DNA of 20,932 nt from Chloroflexota bacterium (GTDB taxonomy: Bacteria > Chloroflexota > Limnocylindria > Limnocylindrales > CSP1-4), in the NCBI GenBank assembly GCA_021777365.1, contig JAJYDP010000008.1:1-20932 (forward strand). The letters are read 5' to 3'. A model generated the notes under the pieces. That model saw only the letters and a list, made by a program, of their open reading frames with translations. It ran no database searches and was not told the DNA's origin. Of this stretch, positions 7,521-14,653 are shown in pieces; positions within the stretch are counted from its first letter, which is position 1; each line of letters opens with the position of its first letter. A program made the position numbers and the translations under genes.

Positions 7521-8177
7521 ATGGCCTCCCGCCGGTTGTCCGAGGAGCGTGACCTCGCGTCCGTCTTCGCCCGCCTGGTCGCGAACGAGCCGCGCCCGGT
7601 GGGGCCCGGCCGCCATCACGGGACCCACGGCGCGGACGATCCGGAGCCCCTGCCCGCTGCCGCGACGATCGCGGCGGCGGCGGAGGCCGGGCGCCGGCGA
7701 TTGACCGGGAGGCGCCTGCGACGTCGGATGGTGCGTCTCCTGCGCGCCCAGCTCGACGCGCAGCAGGTCTGGCTGGGGATCGCCGCGTACTTCGACCGGG
7801 ACGGGCTCGGAGGGCTCGCCGGTCTCTTCCGGGAAGGATCCGGCGAGCATGGTCGCCGGGCTGCCGAGACGATGCGGTACCTCGCCGCCCGCGACGTGGC
7901 CTTCGACCTGCCGGCCGTCGGGGCGGCGCCGACCCACTATCGGTCGGCCGCGCTCGCCGTCGGCGTGGCCCTCGAGCGGGCGATGCAGACCGCGAGGCGC
8001 GCGGACGCGGCTGCGGGCTCCGCGCTGTCCCGACGGGACGTGCGCACGCTGCAGTTCCTGGAGCGATTCGGGGAGCCCGAGGCCGAGCAGGAGCGGCGAC
8101 TCCGGAAGCTCATCGCCGTGCTGGCGAGCGGGCTCAACATCTACCAGGCCGAGGCGCTCCTGCGCGAGCCGGCGTAA
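7521..8177 (+). CDS. Ferritin-like domain protein with degenerate di-iron site
   Basis: The protein is 218 aa. Residues 1-65 are an Arg/Ala-rich extension. Residues about 70-215 follow the four-helix ferritin pattern: LLRAQLDAQQVWLGIAAYFDR (73-93), LAGLFREGSGEHGRRAAETMRYL (99-121), the long inter-helix stretch with FDLPAV, then VALERAMQTARRAD and LQFLERFGEPEAEQERRLRKLI (177-198). The usual iron ligand pattern is only partly kept: the helix A Glu appears to be Gln (Q81 or Q82), and the EExxH motif reads G-E-H-G-R. The FL--F--E---EE motif before helix D is partly preserved. The family resemblance is clear by eye, but ferroxidase activity is doubtful. The ATG at 7521 lacks a clear ribosome site, so the start is uncertain. 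It ends four bases from the convergent GGDEF gene. Confidence 0.6.
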   Translation: MASRRLSEERDLASVFARLVANEPRPVGPGRHHGTHGADDPEPLPAAATIAAAAEAGRRRLTGRRLRRRMVRLLRAQLDAQQVWLGIAAYFDRDGLGGLAGLFREGSGEHGRRAAETMRYLAARDVAFDLPAVGAAPTHYRSAALAVGVALERAMQTARRADAAAGSALSRRDVRTLQFLERFGEPEAEQERRLRKLIAVLASGLNIYQAEALLREPA

Positions 8178-8181
8178 CGTC

Positions 8182-9348
8182 TCAGCGGCGGATCCGCTCC
8201 ATGTTGGGCGGGTGCACCAGCACGTCGACCGCCTCCCGGTCGCCCAGCCCGGCGACCACGACGCGGTTCCGGCCGGTGGCCTTGGCCCGGTAGAGCGCGG
8301 CGTCGGCGGCATGGAGGAGCACGTCTCCGCTGGCTCCGTGGTCGGGGTACGCGGCCACGCCGAACGACATCGTGACCGGCGGCAGCAGCGCTCCCAGCGG
8401 CTCCAGTCGCTGGGTCTGCAGGCCCTGGCGCAGCGACTCCGCGCGGCGGCGCGTGTCCTCCAGCGTGGCCTTGGGCAGGATGGCGACGAACTCCTCGCCC
8501 CCGAACCGGCACGCGATGTCCTCGCCCCGGACCGCCCCCTGGAGGAAGCGGCCGACCTGCTGCAGGGCCACGTCGCCCGCGGCGTGCCCGTAGGTGTCGT
8601 TGAACTCCTTCAGGTGGTCGAGGTCGGCCATGATCAGGCCCAGGCTGTAGCCGTCGCGCCTGGCGCGCCGCAGCTCGCGGTCCAGCGACTCCTCCATGTA
8701 GCGCCGGTTGTAGAGCCCGGTGAGCGAATCGCGCGAGGACTGCTCCATCAGGATGCCGCGCACGCGGATGTTCGCCAGGGCGAGCGCCAGCTGCTCGCCC
8801 AGGTCGGTCGCCAGCGCCTCCCGGCGCGCCATGAGGTCGCGGAGGCGACGCTGCTTCACGCGGCGACGCACCTGCAGGTGCAGCACGCCGTAGATGTCGC
8901 CCTGGGCCGCCAGCGGCACGCAGATCAGGCCGGTCTCCACGGGTTCGTCCACGTGCCGGCAGCGGGGCTGGCCGTCGGATGCGTCGATGCGGTGGACCCG
9001 CCCCCGGCGCAGTCCCCAGCAGTCCGAGGGGGCAAAGACCCGCTGCGTGGGCGCCGGGTCGCCCCAGGAGGCGATGGCGACGGCCGCGCTTCGCGTGGTA
9101 GTCAGCTCGTAGAGCGCCCCGGCGTCGCCGTCGAAGAGCGACGGCACGATCCGCCCGACCACGGCGCACACTTCGTCGGGGGTCTGGCTGGCGTGGAGCA
9201 TCGCGGCGGCTTCTGCGAGGAGGGACGTCTCGCGAATCTCGCGACGAAGGGCCTTCGCGCGACGGCGGAGCCGCGCGAGGTCCCGCCGCCCGTTGCGCAA
9301 CGCCTGCCTCCCTCCACGAAGCCGATGCGGCATGGATCGTAGCATCAC
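8182..9348 (-). CDS. Diguanylate cyclase with N-terminal GAF domain
   Basis: A soluble protein of up to 388 aa. An Arg-rich helix with coiled-coil character (about 10-45) leads into a GAF sensor domain (about 45-195), which includes CWGLRRGRVHRI and GLICVPLAAQGDIYGVLHLQV. A GGDEF domain follows (about 205-368): DSLTGLYNRRYMEE (207-220), MADLDHLKEFNDTYGH, the active-site loop GGEEF (283-287) and a product-inhibition I-site RGED (274-277) exactly five residues before it. The signature is complete, so active synthesis of c-di-GMP from GTP with feedback control is expected. No transmembrane segment is seen. GTG 9348, ATG 9345 and ATG 9333 are all possible starts and none has a good ribosome site. 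No EAL domain or receiver is adjacent. Confidence 0.93.
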   Translation of the reverse strand: MMLRSMPHRLRGGRQALRNGRRDLARLRRRAKALRREIRETSLLAEAAAMLHASQTPDEVCAVVGRIVPSLFDGDAGALYELTTTRSAAVAIASWGDPAPTQRVFAPSDCWGLRRGRVHRIDASDGQPRCRHVDEPVETGLICVPLAAQGDIYGVLHLQVRRRVKQRRLRDLMARREALATDLGEQLALALANIRVRGILMEQSSRDSLTGLYNRRYMEESLDRELRRARRDGYSLGLIMADLDHLKEFNDTYGHAAGDVALQQVGRFLQGAVRGEDIACRFGGEEFVAILPKATLEDTRRRAESLRQGLQTQRLEPLGALLPPVTMSFGVAAYPDHGASGDVLLHAADAALYRAKATGRNRVVVAGLGDREAVDVLVHPPNMERIRR

Positions 9349-9376
9349 GCGCAGGCGTGCTCAGCGTCGTTCCGGG

Positions 9377-9402
9377 GTTCCGGTGCGCTGACGCACCGGA
9401 AC
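9377..9402. promoter_or_regulatory. Perfect inverted repeat in the divergent GGDEF / KamD-like spacer
   Basis: gttccggtgcg (9377-9387) is the exact reverse complement of 9392-9402 with a CTGA centre. It is the only long perfect palindrome in the 122-base divergent spacer. GTTCCGG also recurs at 9370 and 9424. It could be a dimeric regulator's operator or an RNA hairpin. Confidence 0.5.
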
Positions 9403-9458
9403 GCGCGGTGGCCAGCGCCCGTGGTTCCGGGTCGCCGCGTGGTGGTGGTCGGCGCCCG

Positions 9459-9464
9459 TATCAT
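9459..9464 (+). promoter_or_regulatory. -10-like box TATCAT before a leaderless GTG
   Basis: TATCAT is followed by gccggc and then GTG at 9471, giving a transcription start at the start codon. No Shine-Dalgarno sequence precedes this GTG. Confidence 0.45.
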
Positions 9465-9470
9465 GCCGGC

Positions 9471-11048
9471 GTGATCGCACGGTCCGACGGCGACCTCGCC
9501 TCCCTCGCGGACGACGTGCTGGCGGTGGCGGACGAGCTGGCCGGGAGGCTGGCGCAGACCGCACGGGCCCGCACCAGCCTCGCCTGCCAGCGGGCGATGC
9601 TCCGCGCCGTGGGCGTGACGGGCCTGGCGCCGAATGGACGACCGCTCGCCATGGAGGTCGTCCAGCGGTTCGCCGGTGGTGCCGGTCGGAGGCTGCAGTC
9701 CGGGGTCGCGCTCCCGTTCGCGCTCGCCGCCCACGAGTACGACCTGGACCCGCAGGACCTGGCGCTCGAGGTGGCGGCGGGTCACGTCGATCTCGCCGCC
9801 GAGGCCGAGCTGCTCCGCGGCAGGTCGCGCTCGGAGCCCGCGCGCGTGCTGCTGGGCGCATGGCTGGCGGCCGCGGATGAGCGGTTCGAGGCCAACCGCG
9901 TGGCACGGGCGGAGCTCGGCAGCCTGCTCGGAAGCCCGCCCACGCCGCGCGTCGCCGTCGAGGTTCGTTCGTTCGATGCGCGCGAGGCGTCAGCGGAAGC
10001 AGCCGCACTGGTGGCGGCAGGCGCGGACCTGGTGCGCGTGCGGGTGCCGCGCGACGGCGAGCTGCGCGACGATCTCGGGGCGGTCGCCGCCGAGGACGAC
10101 TGGCCGGTGGGGATCGAGGCGCCGCCGCCCGCGGGGAGCCAGCGGGGGCTCGCGCTCCTGCGGACCGCGCTCGACGAGGCAGGCGCCCGGAACGGACGCT
10201 ACGCCCGACTCGCCACCCGGCGCGTGGGCCTCGCCGCACCCGAGCTGGCGGTGGTGGCCGGCTTCGAGCGCGTGGACGCGATCTTCACCGACCCGATGGA
10301 CGCCATCGCCGAGTTCGGCGTGGATCCTGACCGTGCCCTGGTGGATCATGCCGCCACGCACGCGCTCCTCCGTCGGACCGGTGCCCGGCTCGTCCTCGGC
10401 CCCGGCCCGCGCGTCCCGGTCGATCGACGGCCGCCGTCCGACGGCGTCGACCCGGCCCGGCCGGACGCGGCGATCGAGTCGGGCTGGGCGCTGGCGCTGC
10501 AGGCCCTCAGCCGTGCCTTCGCGCTGCGGACGGGGATCGCCGAGGATCAGCTCGAGCTGGGTGCGCTGCCGGCGTTCGCGGTGGCCCGCGACCCGGGGAT
10601 CCGGCCGCTGGTGGAGGTCGCCCTGCGCGCGCTCCTGTTCCCGGGGCAGCGACTGCTGGTGGACGACCACGTGGCGGCCGCCTGCGGGCCTGCGCTCTCG
10701 TCCCGGCTGACCTCCTGGTGCGCCGGCGGGGCACCGATCGCCACCGTGGTGGTGGGGGAGGGGGCCGACCGGCTGGCCCGGACGCGCGACCAGCTTCGGG
10801 CGGCGACGGCGGCGGCGGGTGCGCTCGCGACGGCACGTGAGGTGGGCCCGCTGCGGGGCGCCGCGTTCGAGCTCGCGCAGGCGATCCTGGGGGCCGCCCG
10901 GGATCTGCTCGTGCGGATCGACCGGTCGTCGCTGGCCGAGGCGATCGGCCGCTCCGAGTGGCTGGGCACGGGCGGGATCGAGCCGCTGGGTTCGGGCGAT
11001 CCGGCGAGCGCCTGGGCCTGGAGCGACGTCGAGCGGGTGGCCGGCTGA
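9471..11048 (+). CDS. KamD-like protein: D-lysine 5,6-aminomutase alpha subunit homologue, divergent
   Basis: The protein is 525 aa, close to the alpha subunit of lysine 5,6-aminomutase (about 515-520). That enzyme moves an amino group using adenosylcobalamin and PLP. Segments that recall KamD in order are RTSLACQRAMLRAVGVTGL (34-52), NGRPLAMEVVQRF (55-67), DPQDLALEVAAGHVDL (93-108), ANRVARAELGSLLG (141-154), AAALVAAGADLVRVRV (177-192), LRTALDEAG--NGRYARLATR-VGLAAPELAV (230-261), FERVDAIFTD (265-274), ALVDHAA (289-295), and AFALRTGIAEDQLELG (349-364). The Cys/Tyr-containing stretch of classical KamD after RY-RL appears replaced by ATRRVGL. The cobalamin-binding beta subunit KamE is absent from the window. 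The GTG start is chosen from the KamD-like length and the -10 box; the frame opens earlier at 9357. It may have another substrate or be non-catalytic. Confidence 0.6.
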   Translation: MIARSDGDLASLADDVLAVADELAGRLAQTARARTSLACQRAMLRAVGVTGLAPNGRPLAMEVVQRFAGGAGRRLQSGVALPFALAAHEYDLDPQDLALEVAAGHVDLAAEAELLRGRSRSEPARVLLGAWLAAADERFEANRVARAELGSLLGSPPTPRVAVEVRSFDAREASAEAAALVAAGADLVRVRVPRDGELRDDLGAVAAEDDWPVGIEAPPPAGSQRGLALLRTALDEAGARNGRYARLATRRVGLAAPELAVVAGFERVDAIFTDPMDAIAEFGVDPDRALVDHAATHALLRRTGARLVLGPGPRVPVDRRPPSDGVDPARPDAAIESGWALALQALSRAFALRTGIAEDQLELGALPAFAVARDPGIRPLVEVALRALLFPGQRLLVDDHVAAACGPALSSRLTSWCAGGAPIATVVVGEGADRLARTRDQLRAATAAAGALATAREVGPLRGAAFELAQAILGAARDLLVRIDRSSLAEAIGRSEWLGTGGIEPLGSGDPASAWAWSDVERVAG

Positions 11049-11077
11049 GCGACCCCGTCGGCCCGGGGCCAGGCCGC

Positions 11078-11166
11078 GTCAGGCAGCGGCTGCAGCCTCG
11101 ATCACGCCGGCCGATCTCGCGGCCCGCCGCGGACCCCGTCAGGCCGTGGCCGCCGCCTCGATCGCG
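11078..11166. repeat. Duplicated 3' end of the class III aminotransferase gene
   Basis: 11078-11106 repeats 11138-11166 at exactly 60 bases with about 24 of 29 identities. On the minus strand both read I-E-A-A-A followed by a TGA stop, so the last codons of the aminotransferase gene are duplicated just beyond its stop. The rest of the 90-base convergent spacer holds nothing else recognisable. Confidence 0.45.
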
Positions 11167-12524
11167 GTGTCAGCCGCCGCCCGCATCACCTCGGCGATCT
11201 CGTCGAGCTGCGCCTCGGTCGTGACGAACGGCGGCCCCACCATGACGATGTCGCCGTCGACGCCGTTGGCGTTGCCGGTGCCCGAGTAGAACAGCACGCC
11301 CCGGTCGCGGCCGGCCGCGAGCACGCGCTCGGTGACCTGCATCGAGCGCGGGAACGGCTCCCGCGTCTCCCGGTCGGCAACCAGCTCGATGGCGGCCATC
11401 AGGCCCGCCCCGCGGACCTCGCCCACGTGCGGATGTCCGGCGAACGCCCGTTGCATGACGTCGAGCAGCAGGTCGCCCTTGTGGGCGCTCGCCGCCACCA
11501 GGTCCTCTGCGCGCAGGATCCGGAGCACCTCGCGCGCCACGGCCGCACCCACCACCGAGTGCGAGTAGGTGAACCCGTGCACGAAGACGCCCCGGCGCTG
11601 GATCACCTCGTAGACGGATCGGTCGGCCGCGGCGAATCCGAACGGCCAGTACCCCCCGGTGGCGCCCTTGGCGGCGACCAGGATGTCGGGACGGACGCCG
11701 AAGCGCTCCATGGCGAACCAGTGGCCGGTACGCCCGAAGCCCGTCATCACCTCGTCGGCGATGAGCAGCACCCCGTGCCGGCGGCACACCTCGGCGATGG
11801 CCGGCCAGTACCCCGGCGGTGGCGCCACCACGCCGAGCGTGGCGCCCACGATCGGCTCCGCGACGAACGCGCAGACGCTGCCGGGGCCGGCCGACTCGAT
11901 CACGCGGTCAAGTTCGGCGGCCGCATCCTCGGCGGTCCCCAGGGCGTGGGCGTCCGGGTCGCCCGCCCGGTACGGGTAGGCGGCGCTGACGTGCCGGAAG
12001 CGGCCCAGCCACCCCTCGTAGGGGCGGCGGAGCGGCTGGCGGCCGGACAGGTCGAGCGCGCCGAGGGTGTTGCCGTGGTAGCTGCCCCAGCGCCCGATCA
12101 CGATCTGGCGATCGGGCTCGCCGCGGGCGACGTGGTAGGCGCGGGCCATCTTGAGCGCGCTCTCGATCGCCTCCGAGCCGCCGCTCACGGGGTAGATCGC
12201 GGGCTCGTCCATGGGAAGCAATGGCCCGACCTCGGCCGCGTACGCCTCGAGCGCCTCGCTGGTGAAGGCGGACCCGTGCGCGTAGGCGATCCGCGAGGCC
12301 TGGTCGGCCATCACGCCCGCCACAGACGCTCGCCCGTGCCCCACGTTGACGACGATCGCGCCGCCCGCCGCGTCCAGGTACCGCTTGCCGGTGGCGTCCC
12401 AGATCTCCGCGCCCTCGGCGCGGACGGCCACGGGCAGCGGGCGCGTCAGCACCCGGGGAAAGACGCGGCCGGGTGCGGTGGCTTCGGGAACGTGGCGGCG
12501 CACGGCCAGTTCATCTGCGGTCAT
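11139..12524 (-). CDS. Class III (omega) aminotransferase, PLP-dependent
   Basis: A 461-aa protein of normal length. Class III features are present in order: YLDAAGGAIVVNVGHGR (49-65), PVSGGSEAIESALKMAR (112-128), SYHGNTLGALDLSG (148-161), AEPIVGATLG, LLIADEVMTGFGRTGHWFA with the PLP-nitrogen Asp at 257, AAKGATGGYWPFG with Schiff-base K286, GFTYSHSVVGAAVA, and the C-terminal GVLFYSGTGNANGVDGDIVMVGPPF. Such enzymes transfer omega-amino groups (beta-alanine, GABA, diamines, or S-adenosylmethionine in BioA) to pyruvate or 2-oxoglutarate. The sequence resembles the BioA/YhxA-like omega-amino acid:pyruvate group, but no biotin genes are adjacent. The ATG at 12524 has AGGAG six to seven bases upstream. 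It converges on the KamD-like gene, hinting at shared amino-acid catabolism (inference). Confidence 0.9.
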   Translation of the reverse strand: MTADELAVRRHVPEATAPGRVFPRVLTRPLPVAVRAEGAEIWDATGKRYLDAAGGAIVVNVGHGRASVAGVMADQASRIAYAHGSAFTSEALEAYAAEVGPLLPMDEPAIYPVSGGSEAIESALKMARAYHVARGEPDRQIVIGRWGSYHGNTLGALDLSGRQPLRRPYEGWLGRFRHVSAAYPYRAGDPDAHALGTAEDAAAELDRVIESAGPGSVCAFVAEPIVGATLGVVAPPPGYWPAIAEVCRRHGVLLIADEVMTGFGRTGHWFAMERFGVRPDILVAAKGATGGYWPFGFAAADRSVYEVIQRRGVFVHGFTYSHSVVGAAVAREVLRILRAEDLVAASAHKGDLLLDVMQRAFAGHPHVGEVRGAGLMAAIELVADRETREPFPRSMQVTERVLAAGRDRGVLFYSGTGNANGVDGDIVMVGPPFVTTEAQLDEIAEVMRAAADTAIEAAATA

Positions 12525-12650
12525 GGAAGCTCCTGGTGGCGGCCCGAGCGGACCGGGGGTCCTGCCGTGATGCTACGAGTTGCGTCGCATGACCGCAGGA
12601 CGCGCGGGCTCCGACGCCCGGGCGGATGGTGCCGCCGCTCGTGCTCCGGT

Positions 12651-12722
12651 GAGGCACGGAACGGGGCCGAGGCACGGAACGGGGCCGAGGCACGAAACGG
12701 GGCCGAGGCACGGAACGGGGCC
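12651..12722. repeat. 18-bp tandem repeat, four copies
   Basis: Four contiguous copies of gaggcacggaacggggcc lie at 12651, 12669, 12687 and 12705. Only one base differs (the third copy has cgaaac), and a decayed fifth copy follows at 12723. The array is in the 254-base spacer between two minus-strand genes, where no gene is evident. Confidence 0.95.
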
Positions 12723-12778
12723 GAGGCGTGGCCCCGGCCCCGCTCCGTCGTCCGGGCTCGCAGTGGCCCGACGCGACG

Positions 12779-13105
12779 CTACCGCTCGAACCAGGCCGAT
12801 CGCTGCCGATCGGACCAGATCGACGAGAGGAGCGTTCCCGGCTGTGCCATCGCGAAGACGGGTGCCCAGACCGTGTCGCACGAGGGGGTGTCGGGGTCCG
12901 CTTCCAGCGCCGCCAGGCTCTCGTACTCGACGTGGCACAGGTACGTCCGCAGGGGACGGTCGCCCCACGCCTGCCGGTAGGCACGGAAGCTCATCGCCGC
13001 CGGGTGCACGTCGCGCACGTGCTCGGCGATCGCGCGCACGGCTTCCTCGCAGGCCGGGGTGTCCGGCTCGTTCACGCTCCATTGCACGAACTGGTAGACG
13101 CTCAT
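12779..13105 (-). CDS. Small conserved-looking protein, possible dimeric alpha-beta barrel
   Basis: A 108-aa soluble protein starting MSVYQFVQWSV. The ATG at 13105 is preceded by GAGGTGA at good spacing, which supports expression. The pattern of a first beta strand, a helix (CEEAVRAIAEHVRDVH), a strand (FRAYRQAW), another strand (RTYLCHVEYES), a helix (LAALEA) and a final PVFAMAQPGT-LSSIW would suit a ferredoxin-like barrel of the antibiotic-biosynthesis-monooxygenase or NIPSNAP kind. No catalytic motif is recognised and the family is not certain. It lies downstream of the SnoaL-like gene in the same direction with an 82-base gap. Confidence 0.6.
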   Translation of the reverse strand: MSVYQFVQWSVNEPDTPACEEAVRAIAEHVRDVHPAAMSFRAYRQAWGDRPLRTYLCHVEYESLAALEADPDTPSCDTVWAPVFAMAQPGTLLSSIWSDRQRSAWFER

Positions 13106-13187
13106 CGGTCACCTCGGGAAGGCGCCGCCGCACGTCCTGCGCGGGCGGCATCGGACGCAGTCGGATCGGGACGGCTCAGCACGTCCG

Positions 13188-13631
13188 TCACCTGCCTGCC
13201 GGCATCACTCCGATCGCACCGAGGAGTTCCAGCATGTCCCAGTAGTGCCGGCCGTAGCTGATCCGGTCTCCCTCGAAGGCGAAGACCTTGGTCGCGTGGA
13301 CGGTGACCGCCCGTCCCGTGGGCGGGATGACACCGGTCGGGCCGGCGAGCGGCCCGCTGTGCGTGCCGGTCCACACGATCTCCGCGGCGACCCCTCCGGG
13401 CCCTTCCACGATGCGGCTGACCACGCCCGTCAGGTCCGGCATGGCGGTCTTGAAGACCTTCACGCTGTCCACTGTCGCGTCCGGCCCGTGAGCCTCCATG
13501 CCACCGGGCTCGACGTGGACGGTGTCGGCGGTGAGGCAGTCCCTGAACGTGTCCCAGTCCGCCCGGTTGAACGCATCGAGGTATCGCTGCACGACGGCGA
13601 TCCTCGGCGATACGGGTGCCTCGATGGCCAT
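13188..13631 (-). CDS. SnoaL-like / NTF2-fold protein
   Basis: A 147-aa protein with the cone-shaped NTF2-like pattern of SnoaL: VVQRYLDAFNRADWDTFRDCLTADTVHVEPGG (13-44), FKTAMPDLTGVVSRIVEGPGGVAAEIVWTGTHSGPL (60-95), PPTGRAVTVHATKVFAFEGDRISYGRHYWDMLELLGAIG (103-141). The P-TG---V...F---...I---...D---L--QLG arrangement is typical of the ester-cyclase subgroup. Substrates of such small proteins are varied and cannot be deduced here. The ATG at 13631 has GGAGG about ten to twelve bases upstream. Confidence 0.85.
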   Translation of the reverse strand: MAIEAPVSPRIAVVQRYLDAFNRADWDTFRDCLTADTVHVEPGGMEAHGPDATVDSVKVFKTAMPDLTGVVSRIVEGPGGVAAEIVWTGTHSGPLAGPTGVIPPTGRAVTVHATKVFAFEGDRISYGRHYWDMLELLGAIGVMPAGR

Positions 13632-13655
13632 GGCGCGAGGTCCTCCGCGCGCTGC

Positions 13656-13724
13656 GGGTCGGTCTCGCCAGTGGCTCGGCGCAGCCAGGGCGACCTGGGC
13701 ATGGGCTGCGCGTCAACGCCCCCC
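13656..13724 (+). repeat. Dispersed direct repeat, copy A
   Basis: This 69-base sequence in the divergent spacer between the SnoaL-like and GyrI-like genes recurs at 14402-14467. It shares exact blocks cagtggctcggcgc and gcgtcaacgcccccc, and overall identity is about 80% by eye with two small gaps. The rest of the spacer (13725-13928) shows only short GC hairpins. Confidence 0.75.
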
Positions 13725-13928
13725 ACGCGCGTACCGGCAGCATGCGCGCCGCGGTCGGCCGCACAAGTGCCGAACGTCGGGAGGTGGCGCGCCGGCAACC
13801 CGGCCCGCCCGCGCGAGGGGTCGATCGGCCGGACGGCGGGTGCGAGAATCGTGTCGCAGCCCGGCAGCCGGGCCGGCCGCTTCCGGGTCGGTCGCGCCGG
13901 GCGTACAGGCGTCCCGGGGGGATTGCCC

Positions 13929-14390
13929 ATGCCCGCGTACGAGATCCAGGAGCGGACTCCCAGGCCGGCGCTCGCCATCCGGCTCCACACCTCCGTGGCG
14001 GACATCCCGTCCACGCTCGCCGTGGCCCTCCCCGAGGTCTGGCACGCGGCCGAGGCGATGGGCCTCGTGCCGGACGGGCCGCCGTTCACGCGCTACCTGA
14101 GCATGCCCGGCGACGCGCTCGACTACGAGGCCGGTGTCCCGCTTCCGATCGCGGCCTCCGCCGGTCGTGGCCGCGCTGTGCCCGTCGAGCTGCCGGGCGG
14201 GACCGTCGCGGTGGCCTGGCACGTGGGGCCGTACGAGACGCTCGCGGAGACCTACGACGCGCTCATGCGCTGGATCGGCGAGCAGGGTCGCGCGGTCGCC
14301 GGGCCGATGTGGGAGGTCTACTGGAGCGATCCTGCGGCCGAACCCGATCCGTCCCGCTGGCGGACGGAGGTCATCGTCCCGGTCGCGTGA
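13929..14390 (+). CDS. GyrI-like small-molecule-binding domain protein
   Basis: A 153-aa stand-alone GyrI-like (AraC effector-binding) domain. Features are MPAYEIQERTPRPALAIR at the start, PPFTRYL (50-56), LPGGTVAVAWHVGPYETLAETYDALMRWI (88-116), where GPYE and the W-I pair are characteristic, and WEVYWSDP--EPDPSRWRTEV near the end. Proteins of this type bind hydrophobic or cationic small molecules, and some hydrolyse or sequester them; no DNA-binding domain is attached. The ATG is chosen because GGGGGGAT lies about seven bases upstream and homologues begin close to this residue. It is bracketed by two copies of a dispersed repeat. Confidence 0.87.
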   Translation: MPAYEIQERTPRPALAIRLHTSVADIPSTLAVALPEVWHAAEAMGLVPDGPPFTRYLSMPGDALDYEAGVPLPIAASAGRGRAVPVELPGGTVAVAWHVGPYETLAETYDALMRWIGEQGRAVAGPMWEVYWSDPAAEPDPSRWRTEVIVPVA

Positions 14391-14401
14391 GCCCGATGCC
14401 T

Positions 14402-14467
14402 GGGTCGGTCGGCAGTGGCTCGGCGCGGTCGAGGCGGCCTGCACATGGCCACGCGTCAACGCCCCCC
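14402..14467 (+). repeat. Dispersed direct repeat, copy B
   Basis: The second copy of the 66-69 base repeat, same orientation as copy A, begins 11 bases after the stop of the GyrI-like gene. The remaining spacer to 14653 shows no gene. Confidence 0.75.
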
Positions 14468-14653
14468 GCGTTGCAGGGCGCAGTGTCGCGCGGCAGCGTT
14501 CCCCGGGCGTTCCGCGAGGACGGCACCATCTATCAGGATGGCACCAGTCCGAGGGGAGGGCTTCACAGCCGTGGGCGCCTACAGGTCGGCGCAGGCGTGC
14601 TGGGGCGACCCGCCGCGGTCCGTTCCGCGGCTGCCACCGCCCTCGCGCGGTCG

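Noticed and set aside
9337..12578. Shared 13-mer tcgtagcatcacg at 9337-9349 (plus) and 12566-12578 (minus)
   Set aside because: A handful of 13-base matches between strands is expected by chance in 21 kb of biased composition, and positions relative to starts are not consistent.
12573..13151. Minus-strand frame with repeated Leu-Gly-Pro-Val-Pro-Cys
   Set aside because: It overlaps the better supported 108-aa gene in another frame, and the peptide repeat is just the 18-bp array translated.
13860..13872. cccggc-a-gccggg hairpin in the SnoaL/GyrI spacer
   Set aside because: A one-base loop cannot form, and such GC palindromes are common in this composition.
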